From positions 124,001 through 188,000 of the forward strand of contig CAMEJM010000001.1 of assembly GCA_945920215.1 (NCBI GenBank): a stretch of 64,000 nt of DNA, given 5' to 3'. The DNA is from an uncultured bacterium (GTDB taxonomy: Bacteria > Bacillota > Clostridia > Oscillospirales > CAG-272). Of the stretch, positions 54,428 to 62,777 are shown piece after piece. The position numbers were made by a program, and so were the translations under genes. The notes below the pieces were generated by a model. The model did not search any database, was not told where the DNA came from, and saw only the letters and a list, made by a program, of their open reading frames with translations. How positions within the stretch are numbered: the stretch's first letter is position 1; every line of letters begins with the position of its first letter.

Positions 54428-54441
54428 CCTGCGCGCGCAGG
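54428..54441 (-). other. 14-bp palindrome in the CotH-pair leader
   Basis: CCTGCGCGCGCAGG is perfectly symmetrical and lies between the -10 and the start codon. It could be an RNA hairpin or an operator. Confidence 0.4.
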
Positions 54442-54455
54442 CGAATATATTATTA

Positions 54456-54484
54456 ATTTTACCATATTTCCCCTCTCAAAGCAA
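54456..54484 (-). promoter_or_regulatory. Promoter of the CotH pair
   Basis: Minus strand: TTGCTT (54479-54484), 17-nt spacer, TAAAAT (54456-54461). Confidence 0.6.
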
Positions 54485-54512
54485 CCGTATATTCCCCGGC
54501 ACCTTATACAAA

Positions 54513-54546
54513 AAGAAAGCCTGTGTTTTGACACACAGGCTTTCTT
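54513..54546 (-). terminator. Rho-independent terminator of the DUF308-like gene
   Basis: 14-bp stem AAGAAAGCCTGTGT/ACACAGGCTTTCTT with a 6-nt loop, followed on the minus strand by TTTGT. Strong. Confidence 0.93.
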
Positions 54547-54598
54547 GAAAAGAGAAAGCGTATCTGCAAAGCAAGCGGAATCCGCTTTTCTCGGACAG

Positions 54599-55192
54599 TC
54601 AGTTGTCGCTGCTCTTGGATTCTCCGCTCTTGGATTTGCTGCGTTTGGCGGGACGGCGGGCATAGGCGAGCGCATAGATGAGAAGCACCACCGCGCCGAT
54701 GATCAGAGAAACGGCAAGGATATAAATGATATTCTCATCGGTGAAGAGGGGCTTTGCAAACAGATATGCCCCGGCGGTAACCATCAGGACAGAGAGCGCG
54801 AACATCAGAATGGTGAAGCGCCGCTTCCCCTCCGCCGTGCTGACGATATAGCCGCGGAACGTACCGGTTATGCCGCGCAACCAAATCACAACGCCGACAA
54901 TCTGACAGGTTGTACCGAGATTGAGAATTTTCAACTGCTTAAATACAAGTCCGATTGCAATCAGTGCTATGAGAGCAAATTCGATCATGGTGAGCACGCG
55001 CACGGTCCCGCGGCTCTTGACCATGCGGTCAAAGAGGAAGAACGCAAGATAAAGCACAAGAAGAATTGCCACAATGACATCGAGAACAATGCTGCCAAAA
55101 CTCGTCACGGCAGGCAACATGACAATGCCGAGCGCCAGAAGCAGCACGGCGAGAATGATATCAACCACCATGTTGGTAAGTACTTTTTTCAT
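54599..55192 (-). CDS. Multi-pass membrane protein (DUF308-like)
   Basis: 197 residues with about six TM helices in hairpins and a Lys/Ser-rich cytoplasmic C-terminus. Paired-helix repeats with a Gly in each recall DUF308/HdeD-type proteins, but the assignment is loose. It is a single gene with its own promoter and terminator. No catalytic motif is visible. Confidence 0.6.
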   Translation of the reverse strand: MKKVLTNMVVDIILAVLLLALGIVMLPAVTSFGSIVLDVIVAILLVLYLAFFLFDRMVKSRGTVRVLTMIEFALIALIAIGLVFKQLKILNLGTTCQIVGVVIWLRGITGTFRGYIVSTAEGKRRFTILMFALSVLMVTAGAYLFAKPLFTDENIIYILAVSLIIGAVVLLIYALAYARRPAKRSKSKSGESKSSDN

Positions 55193-55241
55193 GATATGTC
55201 GTTTTCCTTTCTGATCTCAGAAGCGTCTCTACAACGTATTT

Positions 55242-55270
55242 ATTATATCAGGAACGACCGGTTTCGGCAA
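55242..55270 (-). promoter_or_regulatory. Sigma-A promoter of the DUF308-like gene
   Basis: Minus strand: TTGCCG (55265-55270), 17-nt spacer, TATAAT (55242-55247). Confidence 0.75.
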
Positions 55271-55313
55271 TCCCCAAAGGTAACTTTTTCGTGAATATGC
55301 CGTGCAGGACAGA

Positions 55314-55955
55314 TCAGATTTCCTTTTCCCGCTCCTTGCGGCGGCGTTCCTCCAGACTGAACCGACAGCCGCAATAGTCCTGACGGTAGAGGTCGTATTC
55401 CCGGGACAACTCAACGGAGCGGGCGTAACCGCCCTTTTTCTTGAAATCCGAGGGCAGATGACGCACGCCGTACCGCGCGCCGACATCCTCCCCGATTTCA
55501 TTGATCCAATCTGTGCGCTTATAGGGGCTGATGGAAAGGGTCGTGGTAAAGAAGTCATACCCGCCCGCGGCAGCCACCTCCGCGGCGCGGCGCAAGCGCA
55601 GCTCGTAACACCGGCGGCAGCGTTCCCCGCCCTCCGGCGCCCCCTCCAGCCCGCGGCTGACATCCTCAAAGGCGGCGTGATCCCACTCGTCGCATACAAA
55701 TGTGACCGGGTGCGTCTGCGGCAGGAGTGAAAGCAGACGGCGCACCTCGTCCGCGCGCTTGAGATACTCCTCCTCCGTGAAAATATTGGGATTATAAAAG
55801 TAAAGGGTAATCCGGAAATACCGGGAAAGGTATTCCAGCACATAGGAGGAGCATGGGGCACAGCAACCATGCAGCAGCAGGCGCGGCGGGTTTTGCATAT
55901 CGAGCCGGGAAATCAGCTCCTCCAGCTCCCTCTGATAATTCCGTTGTGCGTTCAT
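55314..55955 (-). CDS. queH: Epoxyqueuosine reductase QueH
   Basis: 213 residues, normal length. The CC pair in LLHGCCAPCSSYVLEYL, RCRRCYELRLRRAA and the closing DYCGCRFS are the Fe-S and zinc ligands of QueH, the non-cobalamin enzyme for the last step of queuosine synthesis in tRNA. Its start overlaps the ClC stop by 4 nt, so it is translationally coupled to an unrelated transporter. No other queuosine genes are in the window. Confidence 0.94.
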   Translation of the reverse strand: MNAQRNYQRELEELISRLDMQNPPRLLLHGCCAPCSSYVLEYLSRYFRITLYFYNPNIFTEEEYLKRADEVRRLLSLLPQTHPVTFVCDEWDHAAFEDVSRGLEGAPEGGERCRRCYELRLRRAAEVAAAGGYDFFTTTLSISPYKRTDWINEIGEDVGARYGVRHLPSDFKKKGGYARSVELSREYDLYRQDYCGCRFSLEERRRKEREKEI

Positions 55956-57580
55956 GTCTGTTTTTCCTCACGACTGCCCGGTACATAAGGCTCATCTGCC
56001 ATATCCTCCGCATAGCGCAGCGGTATATCCTGCGTGCCGAGCAGAGCGCAGAGTTCCTCCGCCGTGGCGGCGAAATCCCGCGTTTCGAAGTTCACATGAA
56101 GCATATCCCCCTCTCGGATACAGCGGGACGGGGGCAGCCCCGGCGCGGAGCGAATGGTCAGAATCCGGCAGGCGGCGGGCCACAGAATATCACGGGTTTC
56201 TTTCCCGATGACAAAGGCGCCGGGCCGAACCGTCAGTTTCACATCCACAATCACCTTTTTCCCGCGCTTTCCGGCAGACTGAATCTTGTGATACATAACG
56301 GTATCGTTGATGGATTCATGCCCGAACAGCTCGGTCAAAAGAAAGGCAACGGTGACGCCGAGTATCAGATACGGCGAGTTGTACAGCGCGCCGAACAGCT
56401 CCAGTGAGAATATCACGGCGGTAATCGGAGTTTTCAGCGACGCGCCGAGAAAGGCGGCAATGCCGATGACCGTCAGGATCCCGTAGTACTCGGCTCCGAC
56501 GGCGCCGGTGGCAATCAGTGCCTTGGCGCACAAGCCGCCGCCCAAAGCGCCGAACGCAATCAAGGGCAGGAACAAGCCGCCCGTGACCCCCGCGACGCTG
56601 GCGGAGAGCGTAAACAGCGCGCGCAGGGCAAGCAACGCCAACAGCAGATACCAACTGACTTCTCCCGACAGAATGCTGTCCGTCAGGTCATGCCCCGTAC
56701 CGAGCACGCCGGGTAATGCCAGCCCGACCGCGGCGGTCAGGAGGAACAATGCCACAATCCGCGTTGCACGGTGCATGACGTTGGTTCGCTCCCACAGTTT
56801 TTGCAGGGCGCGGTACAGCCACAGCACCAGGATATTGACAAGCGCCGCGGCAACGCCGATCAGCGCGACCGCCCACACCATGCGGAAGGGAATGACGGGC
56901 AGCTGCGGCAACGCAAAGCGCTGCGTGGGCAGCGGTATCAGATACCCCAGCAGCGAACAGACGCCAACCCCGGAAAGCACGCCGGAGGCGGCGGCAAGCA
57001 CGATGGTGGGGGTAAAACGTCTGTGCGCGTCCTCCAGGGCAAAGAAAATACCTGAAATCGGCGCTCCGGTCGCCGCGGCAAAGCCGGCACAGGCGCCGCC
57101 CGTCATGACGTACCGTTCGGCGGCGCGGTATTTTTTCCCGCCGAGGAGGCTGACGCCCCGCCCCACCGAAGTCCCCATCTGCACGCTGGGACCCTCGTTG
57201 CCGAGAGGCAGGCGCGCAAAAAAGGTGAGTAGTGAGGAGAAAAAGACGCACAGCAGAGTGCGCAGCCAACGAAAGGTCAGAAGCCCGCGCAAGGCGGCAA
57301 TTGCCGTCGGGATACCGCCGCCGCGGGACATCACGGAATAGTTCGTCAGCAAAACCGAAAGAACTGCGACCAATACCACGCCGAGGAGAAGCAGAGGGAT
57401 AAAAGCGGGATGCGCACGCACATACGCAAAAATGACTTCTGCCCACTTCATCACAAACGAGGCGGCAAGACGGAAGAAAAAGACAACGCAGCCGGTAAAG
57501 GCGCCAGCCAAAGCAGGCAATGCAATGAACGGAATGAAATATCCGCGTCCGAACACGCGCTTCCGTGCCTTTTGCATCAT
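55952..57580 (-). CDS. ClC-family chloride channel/antiporter with C-terminal RCK_C-like domain
   Basis: 542 residues. ClC motifs: RGGGIPTAI (family GSGIP), LGNEGPSVQMG with the gating Glu, and GVTGGLFLPLI (family GGxFxP). The gating Glu favours Cl-/H+ exchange, though this is inference. After the membrane part a cytoplasmic domain of about 80 residues (VRPGAFVIGKET ... IREGDMLHVNF) resembles RCK_C/TrkA_C rather than the CBS pair of many ClCs. The start at 57580 has AAGGAGG 8 nt upstream; the frame is open to 57835 without support. Confidence 0.88.
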   Translation of the reverse strand: MMQKARKRVFGRGYFIPFIALPALAGAFTGCVVFFFRLAASFVMKWAEVIFAYVRAHPAFIPLLLLGVVLVAVLSVLLTNYSVMSRGGGIPTAIAALRGLLTFRWLRTLLCVFFSSLLTFFARLPLGNEGPSVQMGTSVGRGVSLLGGKKYRAAERYVMTGGACAGFAAATGAPISGIFFALEDAHRRFTPTIVLAAASGVLSGVGVCSLLGYLIPLPTQRFALPQLPVIPFRMVWAVALIGVAAALVNILVLWLYRALQKLWERTNVMHRATRIVALFLLTAAVGLALPGVLGTGHDLTDSILSGEVSWYLLLALLALRALFTLSASVAGVTGGLFLPLIAFGALGGGLCAKALIATGAVGAEYYGILTVIGIAAFLGASLKTPITAVIFSLELFGALYNSPYLILGVTVAFLLTELFGHESINDTVMYHKIQSAGKRGKKVIVDVKLTVRPGAFVIGKETRDILWPAACRILTIRSAPGLPPSRCIREGDMLHVNFETRDFAATAEELCALLGTQDIPLRYAEDMADEPYVPGSREEKQT

Positions 57581-57729
57581 ATTACCTACCTCCTTATGAT
57601 ATACGGCGTTTTTCCGGGCGGTTCCCGCGCATGGCGCAGCGCCCTCTGTAATTTGGGAAACATTGTAGCACATTCCACATGGGAATGCAAGGAAAACTGA
57701 GAAAAGGGACGAAAAACGGACAAAAAGCC

Positions 57730-57758
57730 TTGACATAGAGAGCGGCGCATGATATGAT
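57730..57758 (+). promoter_or_regulatory. Sigma-A promoter of the Trp T-box operon
   Basis: TTGACA (57730-57735), 17-nt spacer, TATGAT (57753-57758). Confidence 0.88.
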
Positions 57759-57769
57759 AATTTATATTT

Positions 57770-58021
57770 TACTTGCGATGAACAAAGAAAAGTAGAACCG
57801 ATGCGGAGCATACAGAGAGCTGCCGGTGGCTGCAAGGCGGTTGTGAGCGCGGTTTGAATACGCTTTGGGAGCAGCCGCCTGCAAAGGGCGGACGGGCGCG
57901 ACCGTCATATCGCAGGGCGTCCCCCGGATCGCCCGTGAGGCCGCAGGCGCAAGCACGCGGCGAAGCAGAGTGGTACCACGACGCCGTTCGTCTCTGTATC
58001 TTGTGATACAGGGATTTTTTG
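57770..58021 (+). promoter_or_regulatory. T-box riboswitch, probable tryptophan specifier (TGG)
   Basis: Stem I begins with AGAGAGCTGCCGGTGGCTGCAA. The antiterminator box AGAGTGGTACCACG lies at 57968-57981. A terminator with stem TCTCTGTATC/GATACAGGGA (one G-U pair) and six to seven T ends at 58021. By alignment the specifier is TGG (57866-57868) followed by G. This fits the downstream TrpX-type importer. The T-box is clear; the specifier is somewhat less certain. Confidence 0.9.
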
Positions 58022-58074
58022 TTACTCTTGCGGGTCAACCCGTTTGATAAATTATTTTCAAGGAGCCTATCACC

Positions 58075-59037
58075 ATGAAACTCAAAAAACTGTTATGTCT
58101 CGCGCTGGCGCTCTGCCTGTGCGCCGCGATGCTCACCGCATTCACCTCCTGCGGCGGCAAGAAGTACCGCATCGGGATTCTTCAGCTTGCCCCCCATGCC
58201 GCACTGGACGCGGCGACCAACGGCTTCAGGCAGGCGTTGATCGACGAGCTTGGCGAGGACAACCTCAAGTTCGACCTGCAGAACGCACAGGGCGACGCCA
58301 ACATCTGCGGCACCGTTGCAAGCAAGTTTGTCTCCAAGAACTATGATCTGGTTCTGGCAAACGCCACCGCCGCTTTGCAGGCAATGGCAAACGCCACCAC
58401 GACCATCCCGATTCTCGGCACCTCTGTCACCGACTATGCAACCGCATTGGATATCTCCAACTTCAACGGTACCGTCGGCGGCAACATCTCCGGCACCTCC
58501 GACCTTGCCCCTTTGGACAAGCAGGGCGATATGATTCTGGAACTGTTCCCCACAGCCCAAAATATCGGAATCCTCTACTGCTCCGCAGAACCCAACTCCG
58601 TCTATCAGGCGAACGTCATGCAATCGTACCTTGAGAGCCAAGGCAAAACGGTGACCCGTTACACTTTCTCCGACTCCAACGACGTTTCCTCGGTATCCGC
58701 GACGGCAGCCGCCGGCTCCGACGTGATTTATATCCCCACCGACAACACCGCCGCCGACTGCAAGCAAACCATTTACAGCGGTATGGGCACCAATAAGAAG
58801 CCGATCATTGCCGGAGAGGAAGGCATTTGCGCGGGCTGCGGCGTCGCCACCCTGTCCATCAGCTATTACGACCTCGGCTATGCCACCGGTAAGATGGCAG
58901 CCAAGATCCTGCGCGGCGAAGCCAACATCTCGGAAATGCCGATTGAATACGCCGCCGCGACCACGAAAAAATACAACCCGACCATCTGCGCGGAGTTTGG
59001 AATCACTCCCCCTGCCGACTATGTCGCCATCGACTGA
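58075..59037 (+). CDS. trpX: TrpX-like ABC transporter substrate-binding lipoprotein
   Basis: 320 residues. Signal peptide with a late lipobox (AFTSC), then the ABC_sub_bind fold: YRIGILQLAPHAALDAATNGFRQAL, LANATAALQAMANAT, IPILGTSVTDY and ILYCSAEPNS. This family with LivH-like permease and ATPase partners, under a T-box read by tRNA-Trp, is the trpXYZ tryptophan-uptake system of streptococci and clostridia. The assignment to tryptophan depends largely on the T-box. AAGGAG precedes the ATG. trpY follows after 73 nt. Confidence 0.87.
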   Translation: MKLKKLLCLALALCLCAAMLTAFTSCGGKKYRIGILQLAPHAALDAATNGFRQALIDELGEDNLKFDLQNAQGDANICGTVASKFVSKNYDLVLANATAALQAMANATTTIPILGTSVTDYATALDISNFNGTVGGNISGTSDLAPLDKQGDMILELFPTAQNIGILYCSAEPNSVYQANVMQSYLESQGKTVTRYTFSDSNDVSSVSATAAAGSDVIYIPTDNTAADCKQTIYSGMGTNKKPIIAGEEGICAGCGVATLSISYYDLGYATGKMAAKILRGEANISEMPIEYAAATTKKYNPTICAEFGITPPADYVAID

Positions 59038-59110
59038 TTTTTAACGACAGACGCCATGCCCGCGGCAATTCCACTGCCGCGGGCACCTCTCGGAAGCAAG
59101 GAGCTTTTAC

Positions 59111-60073
59111 ATGATCGAATATCTTTCCTCCCTGCCGAGCGCAGTAGCCCAAGGAATCATCTGGGGCGTCATGGCAATCGGCTTGTTTATCACTTTTAAG
59201 ATTCTTGATTTTGCCGACCTGACGGTGGACGGCTCCATCACGACCGGCGCGGCGGTGTGCGCCATGCTGATCGTCAACGGCTGTCCCGTTGCCGTCGCTA
59301 TGCTCGCGGCGTTTGCCGCCGGGATGCTGGCAGGACTCGTGACGGGTCTGTTCCACACCTTTATGGGCATTCCCCCTATCCTATCCGGTATTCTGACACA
59401 GCTCATCCTGTGGTCGGTCAATCTGAAAATCATGGGGAAAGCCAATCAGGCGCTCCCGGCGCGCAACTATTTCCTGCTGGTATCTCAGCTCAACCGCACG
59501 CGCTCCATTCTGGTTTTAGCGGCGGTTGTCATTGTTCTGATAGCAATCCTCTACTGGTTCTTCGGCACCGAATACGGCGCCTCCATCCGCGCGACAGGTT
59601 GTAATCTGCACATGAGCCGGGCGCAGGGAATCAACACCGCCTTTACGAAGATCATCGCCCTGATGCTCTCCAACGGCATTGTGGCGCTTGCCGGCGCCCT
59701 TTTGGGGCAGTATCTCGGCATGGCGGACATCAACATGGGGCGCGGCGCGATCGTCATCGGGCTTGCCGCCATCATCATCGGCGAGGCGCTGTTTGCCCGC
59801 ATTGCCCGGAATTTTGCAATGAAACTGCTTGCGGTTGTGGGCGGCGGCATCATCTATTTCTTTGTATATCAAACCATTGTATTCCTCGGTCTGGATACCG
59901 ACCTGCTCAAGATGCTCTCTGCCGTAGTTGTGGCAATCTTCCTTGCCATCCCCTACTGGAAAAAGAAATACTTTACCTTTGCAAAAACGCCGCAGGCATC
60001 GGACAATCTTCCCTTTGCCTCCGCAGAGAATCCCGACGGAGAGGTCAGAGAGGAGGACGGGGACCATGCTTGA
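59111..60073 (+). CDS. trpY: TrpY-like ABC transporter permease
   Basis: 320 residues with eight or more TM helices of the BPD_transp_2 (LivH) type: LTVDGSITTGAAVCAMLI, GMLAGLVTGLFHTFMGIPPILSG-like region, and YGASIRATGCNLHMSRAQGI, the conserved cytoplasmic loop. The cytoplasmic tail is acidic. It overlaps trpZ by 8 nt. A run of predicted hairpin sequence (CCCGCGGCAATTCCACTGCC) lies in the gap before it. Confidence 0.88.
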   Translation: MIEYLSSLPSAVAQGIIWGVMAIGLFITFKILDFADLTVDGSITTGAAVCAMLIVNGCPVAVAMLAAFAAGMLAGLVTGLFHTFMGIPPILSGILTQLILWSVNLKIMGKANQALPARNYFLLVSQLNRTRSILVLAAVVIVLIAILYWFFGTEYGASIRATGCNLHMSRAQGINTAFTKIIALMLSNGIVALAGALLGQYLGMADINMGRGAIVIGLAAIIIGEALFARIARNFAMKLLAVVGGGIIYFFVYQTIVFLGLDTDLLKMLSAVVVAIFLAIPYWKKKYFTFAKTPQASDNLPFASAENPDGEVREEDGDHA

Positions 60074-60860
60074 ACTCAAACACGTGTGCAAAACATTCAA
60101 CCCCGGTACCATCAACGAAAAGGCAGCGCTGCAAGACGTCAATCTGCATCTGAACCCCGGCGACTTCGTGACCGTCATCGGCGGTAACGGCGCGGGAAAA
60201 TCCACCATGCTGAACATGGTGGCGGGCGTCTACCCGATTGACAGCGGCTCGGTCGTCATTGACGGCGTGGACGTGACCCGTCTGACCGAACACAAGCGGG
60301 CGCGTTATATCGGGCGCGTCTTTCAGGACCCGATGATGGGGACCGCCGCCGACATGGAGATCATGGAAAACCTCGCGATCGCCGCACGCCGCGGTAAACG
60401 GCGCACCCTGCGCTGGGGGTTCACCTCGCAGGAACGGACCGAATACCGTGAAAAACTCGCCTCCTTTGACCTGGGGCTGGAAGACCGTCTGACCGCAAAA
60501 GTCGGGCTGCTCTCCGGCGGACAGCGACAGGCGCTGACGCTGCTGATGGCAACCCTGCAAAGACCGAAAATTCTGCTCCTCGATGAACACACCGCTGCGC
60601 TGGACCCCAAAACCGCCGCAAAGGTGCTGGAGCTGACAGACCGCATTGTTTCCGAAAATGCTCTCACCACACTGATGGTAACCCACAACATGAAAGACGC
60701 CATCACCCACGGGAACCGTCTGATTATGATGCACAACGGACACATTATTTACGACGTATCCGGTGAAGAAAAGAAAAAGCTGACGGTGGAAGCCCTGATT
60801 GAGAAGTTTGCGCAGACAAGCGGGCAGGATTTCGCCAACGACCGCGCCCTGCTCTCCTGA
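60066..60860 (+). CDS. trpZ: TrpZ-like ABC transporter ATP-binding protein
   Basis: 264 residues. Walker A IGGNGAGKSTM (about 40-48), signature LLSGGQRQALTLLMA, Walker B ILLLDEHTAALD and H-loop VTHNMKDA are complete. The DEHTAALD form is typical of the ATPases that pair with ABC_sub_bind importers. The start at 60066 overlaps the end of trpY by 8 nt; GAGGAGGACGGGG lies before it. A strong terminator follows at 60942. Confidence 0.9.
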   Translation: MLELKHVCKTFNPGTINEKAALQDVNLHLNPGDFVTVIGGNGAGKSTMLNMVAGVYPIDSGSVVIDGVDVTRLTEHKRARYIGRVFQDPMMGTAADMEIMENLAIAARRGKRRTLRWGFTSQERTEYREKLASFDLGLEDRLTAKVGLLSGGQRQALTLLMATLQRPKILLLDEHTAALDPKTAAKVLELTDRIVSENALTTLMVTHNMKDAITHGNRLIMMHNGHIIYDVSGEEKKKLTVEALIEKFAQTSGQDFANDRALLS

Positions 60861-60941
60861 GAAGCGAAATAACCTTTTCCCTCTCGTCGCCTGAAACGCC
60901 ATGGGCGTTGACAGCAGCGCATATAACGGAATACAAACGAA

Positions 60942-60974
60942 GCGGAGCCGCAGATCTGCGGCTCCGCCTTTTTC
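60942..60974. terminator. Terminator shared by trpXYZ and the ABC exporter
   Basis: 11-bp stem GCGGAGCCGCA/TGCGGCTCCGC with a GATC loop, then CTTTTTCTTT on the plus strand. For the minus strand the stem serves too, but with a weaker U-tract. Confidence 0.88.
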
Positions 60975-60992
60975 TTTCGGATATAGAGGCAA

Positions 60993-62777
60993 TCAGACTT
61001 CAAACTGGCTGTTGTACAGTTTGGCGTAAAAGCCGCCGCGGGCAAGCAGTTCCCCGTGGGTGCCCTGCTCGATGACGTTGCCGTCTTTCATCACCAGAAT
61101 CAGATCGGCTTCCCGAATGGTGGAAAGGCGGTGCGCCACGATAAAGGAGGTGCGCCCCCGCATCAGGCGGGCAAACGCGTCCTGTATCTTCATTTCGGTA
61201 CGGGTATCGATCGAGGAGGTCGCCTCGTCGAGAATCAGCATCGCCGGATGAATCAGCATCACGCGCGCGATACAGAGCAGCTGTCTTTGCCCTGCCGACA
61301 GCCCGCCGCCATCGCCTGTCAGGACGGTATCGTACCCCTGCGGCAGACGCTTGATAAAGCTGTGCGCGTGAGCCTCCTTTGCCGCGGCAATAATCTCCTC
61401 TTCGCTCGCGTCCGGGCGGCCGAGCGCAATATTATCCCGGACGGTGGCGTGACGGATCCATGTGTCCTGCAAGACCATACCGATGTTGCGGCGCAGGGAG
61501 TGGCGGGTCAGTTCCCGGATGTCGTAGCCGTCCACGGTCACGGCGCCGTCCCGCACATCGTAAAACCGCATCAGCAGATTGATCAGGGTGGTTTTCCCGC
61601 ACCCGGTGGGACCGACGATGGCAACGTGCATCCCCGGCTTGACCAGCAGGCTCAAATCCTCAATCAGGGGCCGCTGCGGCACATAGGAGAACGCGACGTG
61701 CCGCAGTTCTACCTCGCCCTGCGCGTCGGGCAGTTCCCTTGCGTTTTCAGCGTCCGGCTTTTCCGCGGGTTCCCGTATCAGCTCGGAAAGGCGGGCTGCG
61801 CAGGCGGCGGCGTTCTGAAGCTCGGTCACCACGCCGGAAATCTCGTTGAACGGCTTTGTATACTGATTGGCATAGGAAAGGCAGGAGAACAGCGCCCCCA
61901 CCGTCAGGGCGGGACCTATCCCTCCGAAGCCGCCGGGATAAATCATGATCATAGCGCCGAGCAGAGCCACGGCGGCGTACACCAAATTATTGACGGCGCG
62001 CGTAGAGGGGTTCACAAGGCTGGAAAAGAAGGTGGCGCGCAGGGAGTGACGGCGCAGCCGTTCGTTGATTTCGTCGAACTTAGCTTGGTTTTCGTCTTCA
62101 TGGGTAAACGCCTGTACCACTTTCTGACCGCCTATCATCTCGTCGATGAAAGCCGTCTGTTCCCCTCTGGTCGCCGACTGCGCGCGGAACATGGAATAGG
62201 TGCGGCGCGCGATGAAACGCGCCACAAAAAGCGAAAGAGGGGTCAGAACCACCACGCACAGCGCAATCCACATATTCAGCCAAATCAGAAACGCAAGGGT
62301 ACCGAGAATGGTAAGCACGCCGGTAAACAACTGCGTGAAGCCCATGAGCAAGCCGTCAGACACCGTATCGGCGTCCGCAATCACGCGCGACACGATTTCC
62401 CCGGAGGGATGCGTATCCAGATAGGACAGCGGCAGGCGCTCTATCTTGCGGAACGCGTCACGGCGCAGATCCCGCACCATTTCAAAAGCGATTTTGTTGT
62501 TACAGACGCTGAGCAGCCACTGCATAAGGGCGGTGGCGCCGACAGCGATCCCAACGTAGAGGAGCAGGCGCGCCACGCCGACGAAATCCACCTGTCCCTC
62601 TCCAATGATGAGGTCAATGGCTTTCCCTATCAGAATCGGCACAAGCAATGTGAGCGCCACCGAAGCGGCGGCAAGGACGGTGACGGCGACAAACATAGGG
62701 ATATGCCGTTTGAAGTAAGGCACAAGCGCGCCGAGCGCGCGCATACCGGAGACTTTATCCGACTTCTGTTCTTTCAT
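60993..62777 (-). CDS. ABC exporter subunit with canonical ATPase site
   Basis: 594 residues. Six TM helices (about 20-310) and one nucleotide-binding domain: Walker A GPTGCGKTT, signature LSAGQRQLL, Walker B MLILDEATSSID with the catalytic Glu, and H-loop VAHRLSTI. It starts inside the stop of the other subunit (ATGA overlap). With that subunit, whose Walker B lacks the Glu, it would form a heterodimeric exporter of the TM287/288 or BmrCD type. The substrate (drug, peptide or lipid) is unknown. Confidence 0.92.
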   Translation of the reverse strand: MKEQKSDKVSGMRALGALVPYFKRHIPMFVAVTVLAAASVALTLLVPILIGKAIDLIIGEGQVDFVGVARLLLYVGIAVGATALMQWLLSVCNNKIAFEMVRDLRRDAFRKIERLPLSYLDTHPSGEIVSRVIADADTVSDGLLMGFTQLFTGVLTILGTLAFLIWLNMWIALCVVVLTPLSLFVARFIARRTYSMFRAQSATRGEQTAFIDEMIGGQKVVQAFTHEDENQAKFDEINERLRRHSLRATFFSSLVNPSTRAVNNLVYAAVALLGAMIMIYPGGFGGIGPALTVGALFSCLSYANQYTKPFNEISGVVTELQNAAACAARLSELIREPAEKPDAENARELPDAQGEVELRHVAFSYVPQRPLIEDLSLLVKPGMHVAIVGPTGCGKTTLINLLMRFYDVRDGAVTVDGYDIRELTRHSLRRNIGMVLQDTWIRHATVRDNIALGRPDASEEEIIAAAKEAHAHSFIKRLPQGYDTVLTGDGGGLSAGQRQLLCIARVMLIHPAMLILDEATSSIDTRTEMKIQDAFARLMRGRTSFIVAHRLSTIREADLILVMKDGNVIEQGTHGELLARGGFYAKLYNSQFEV

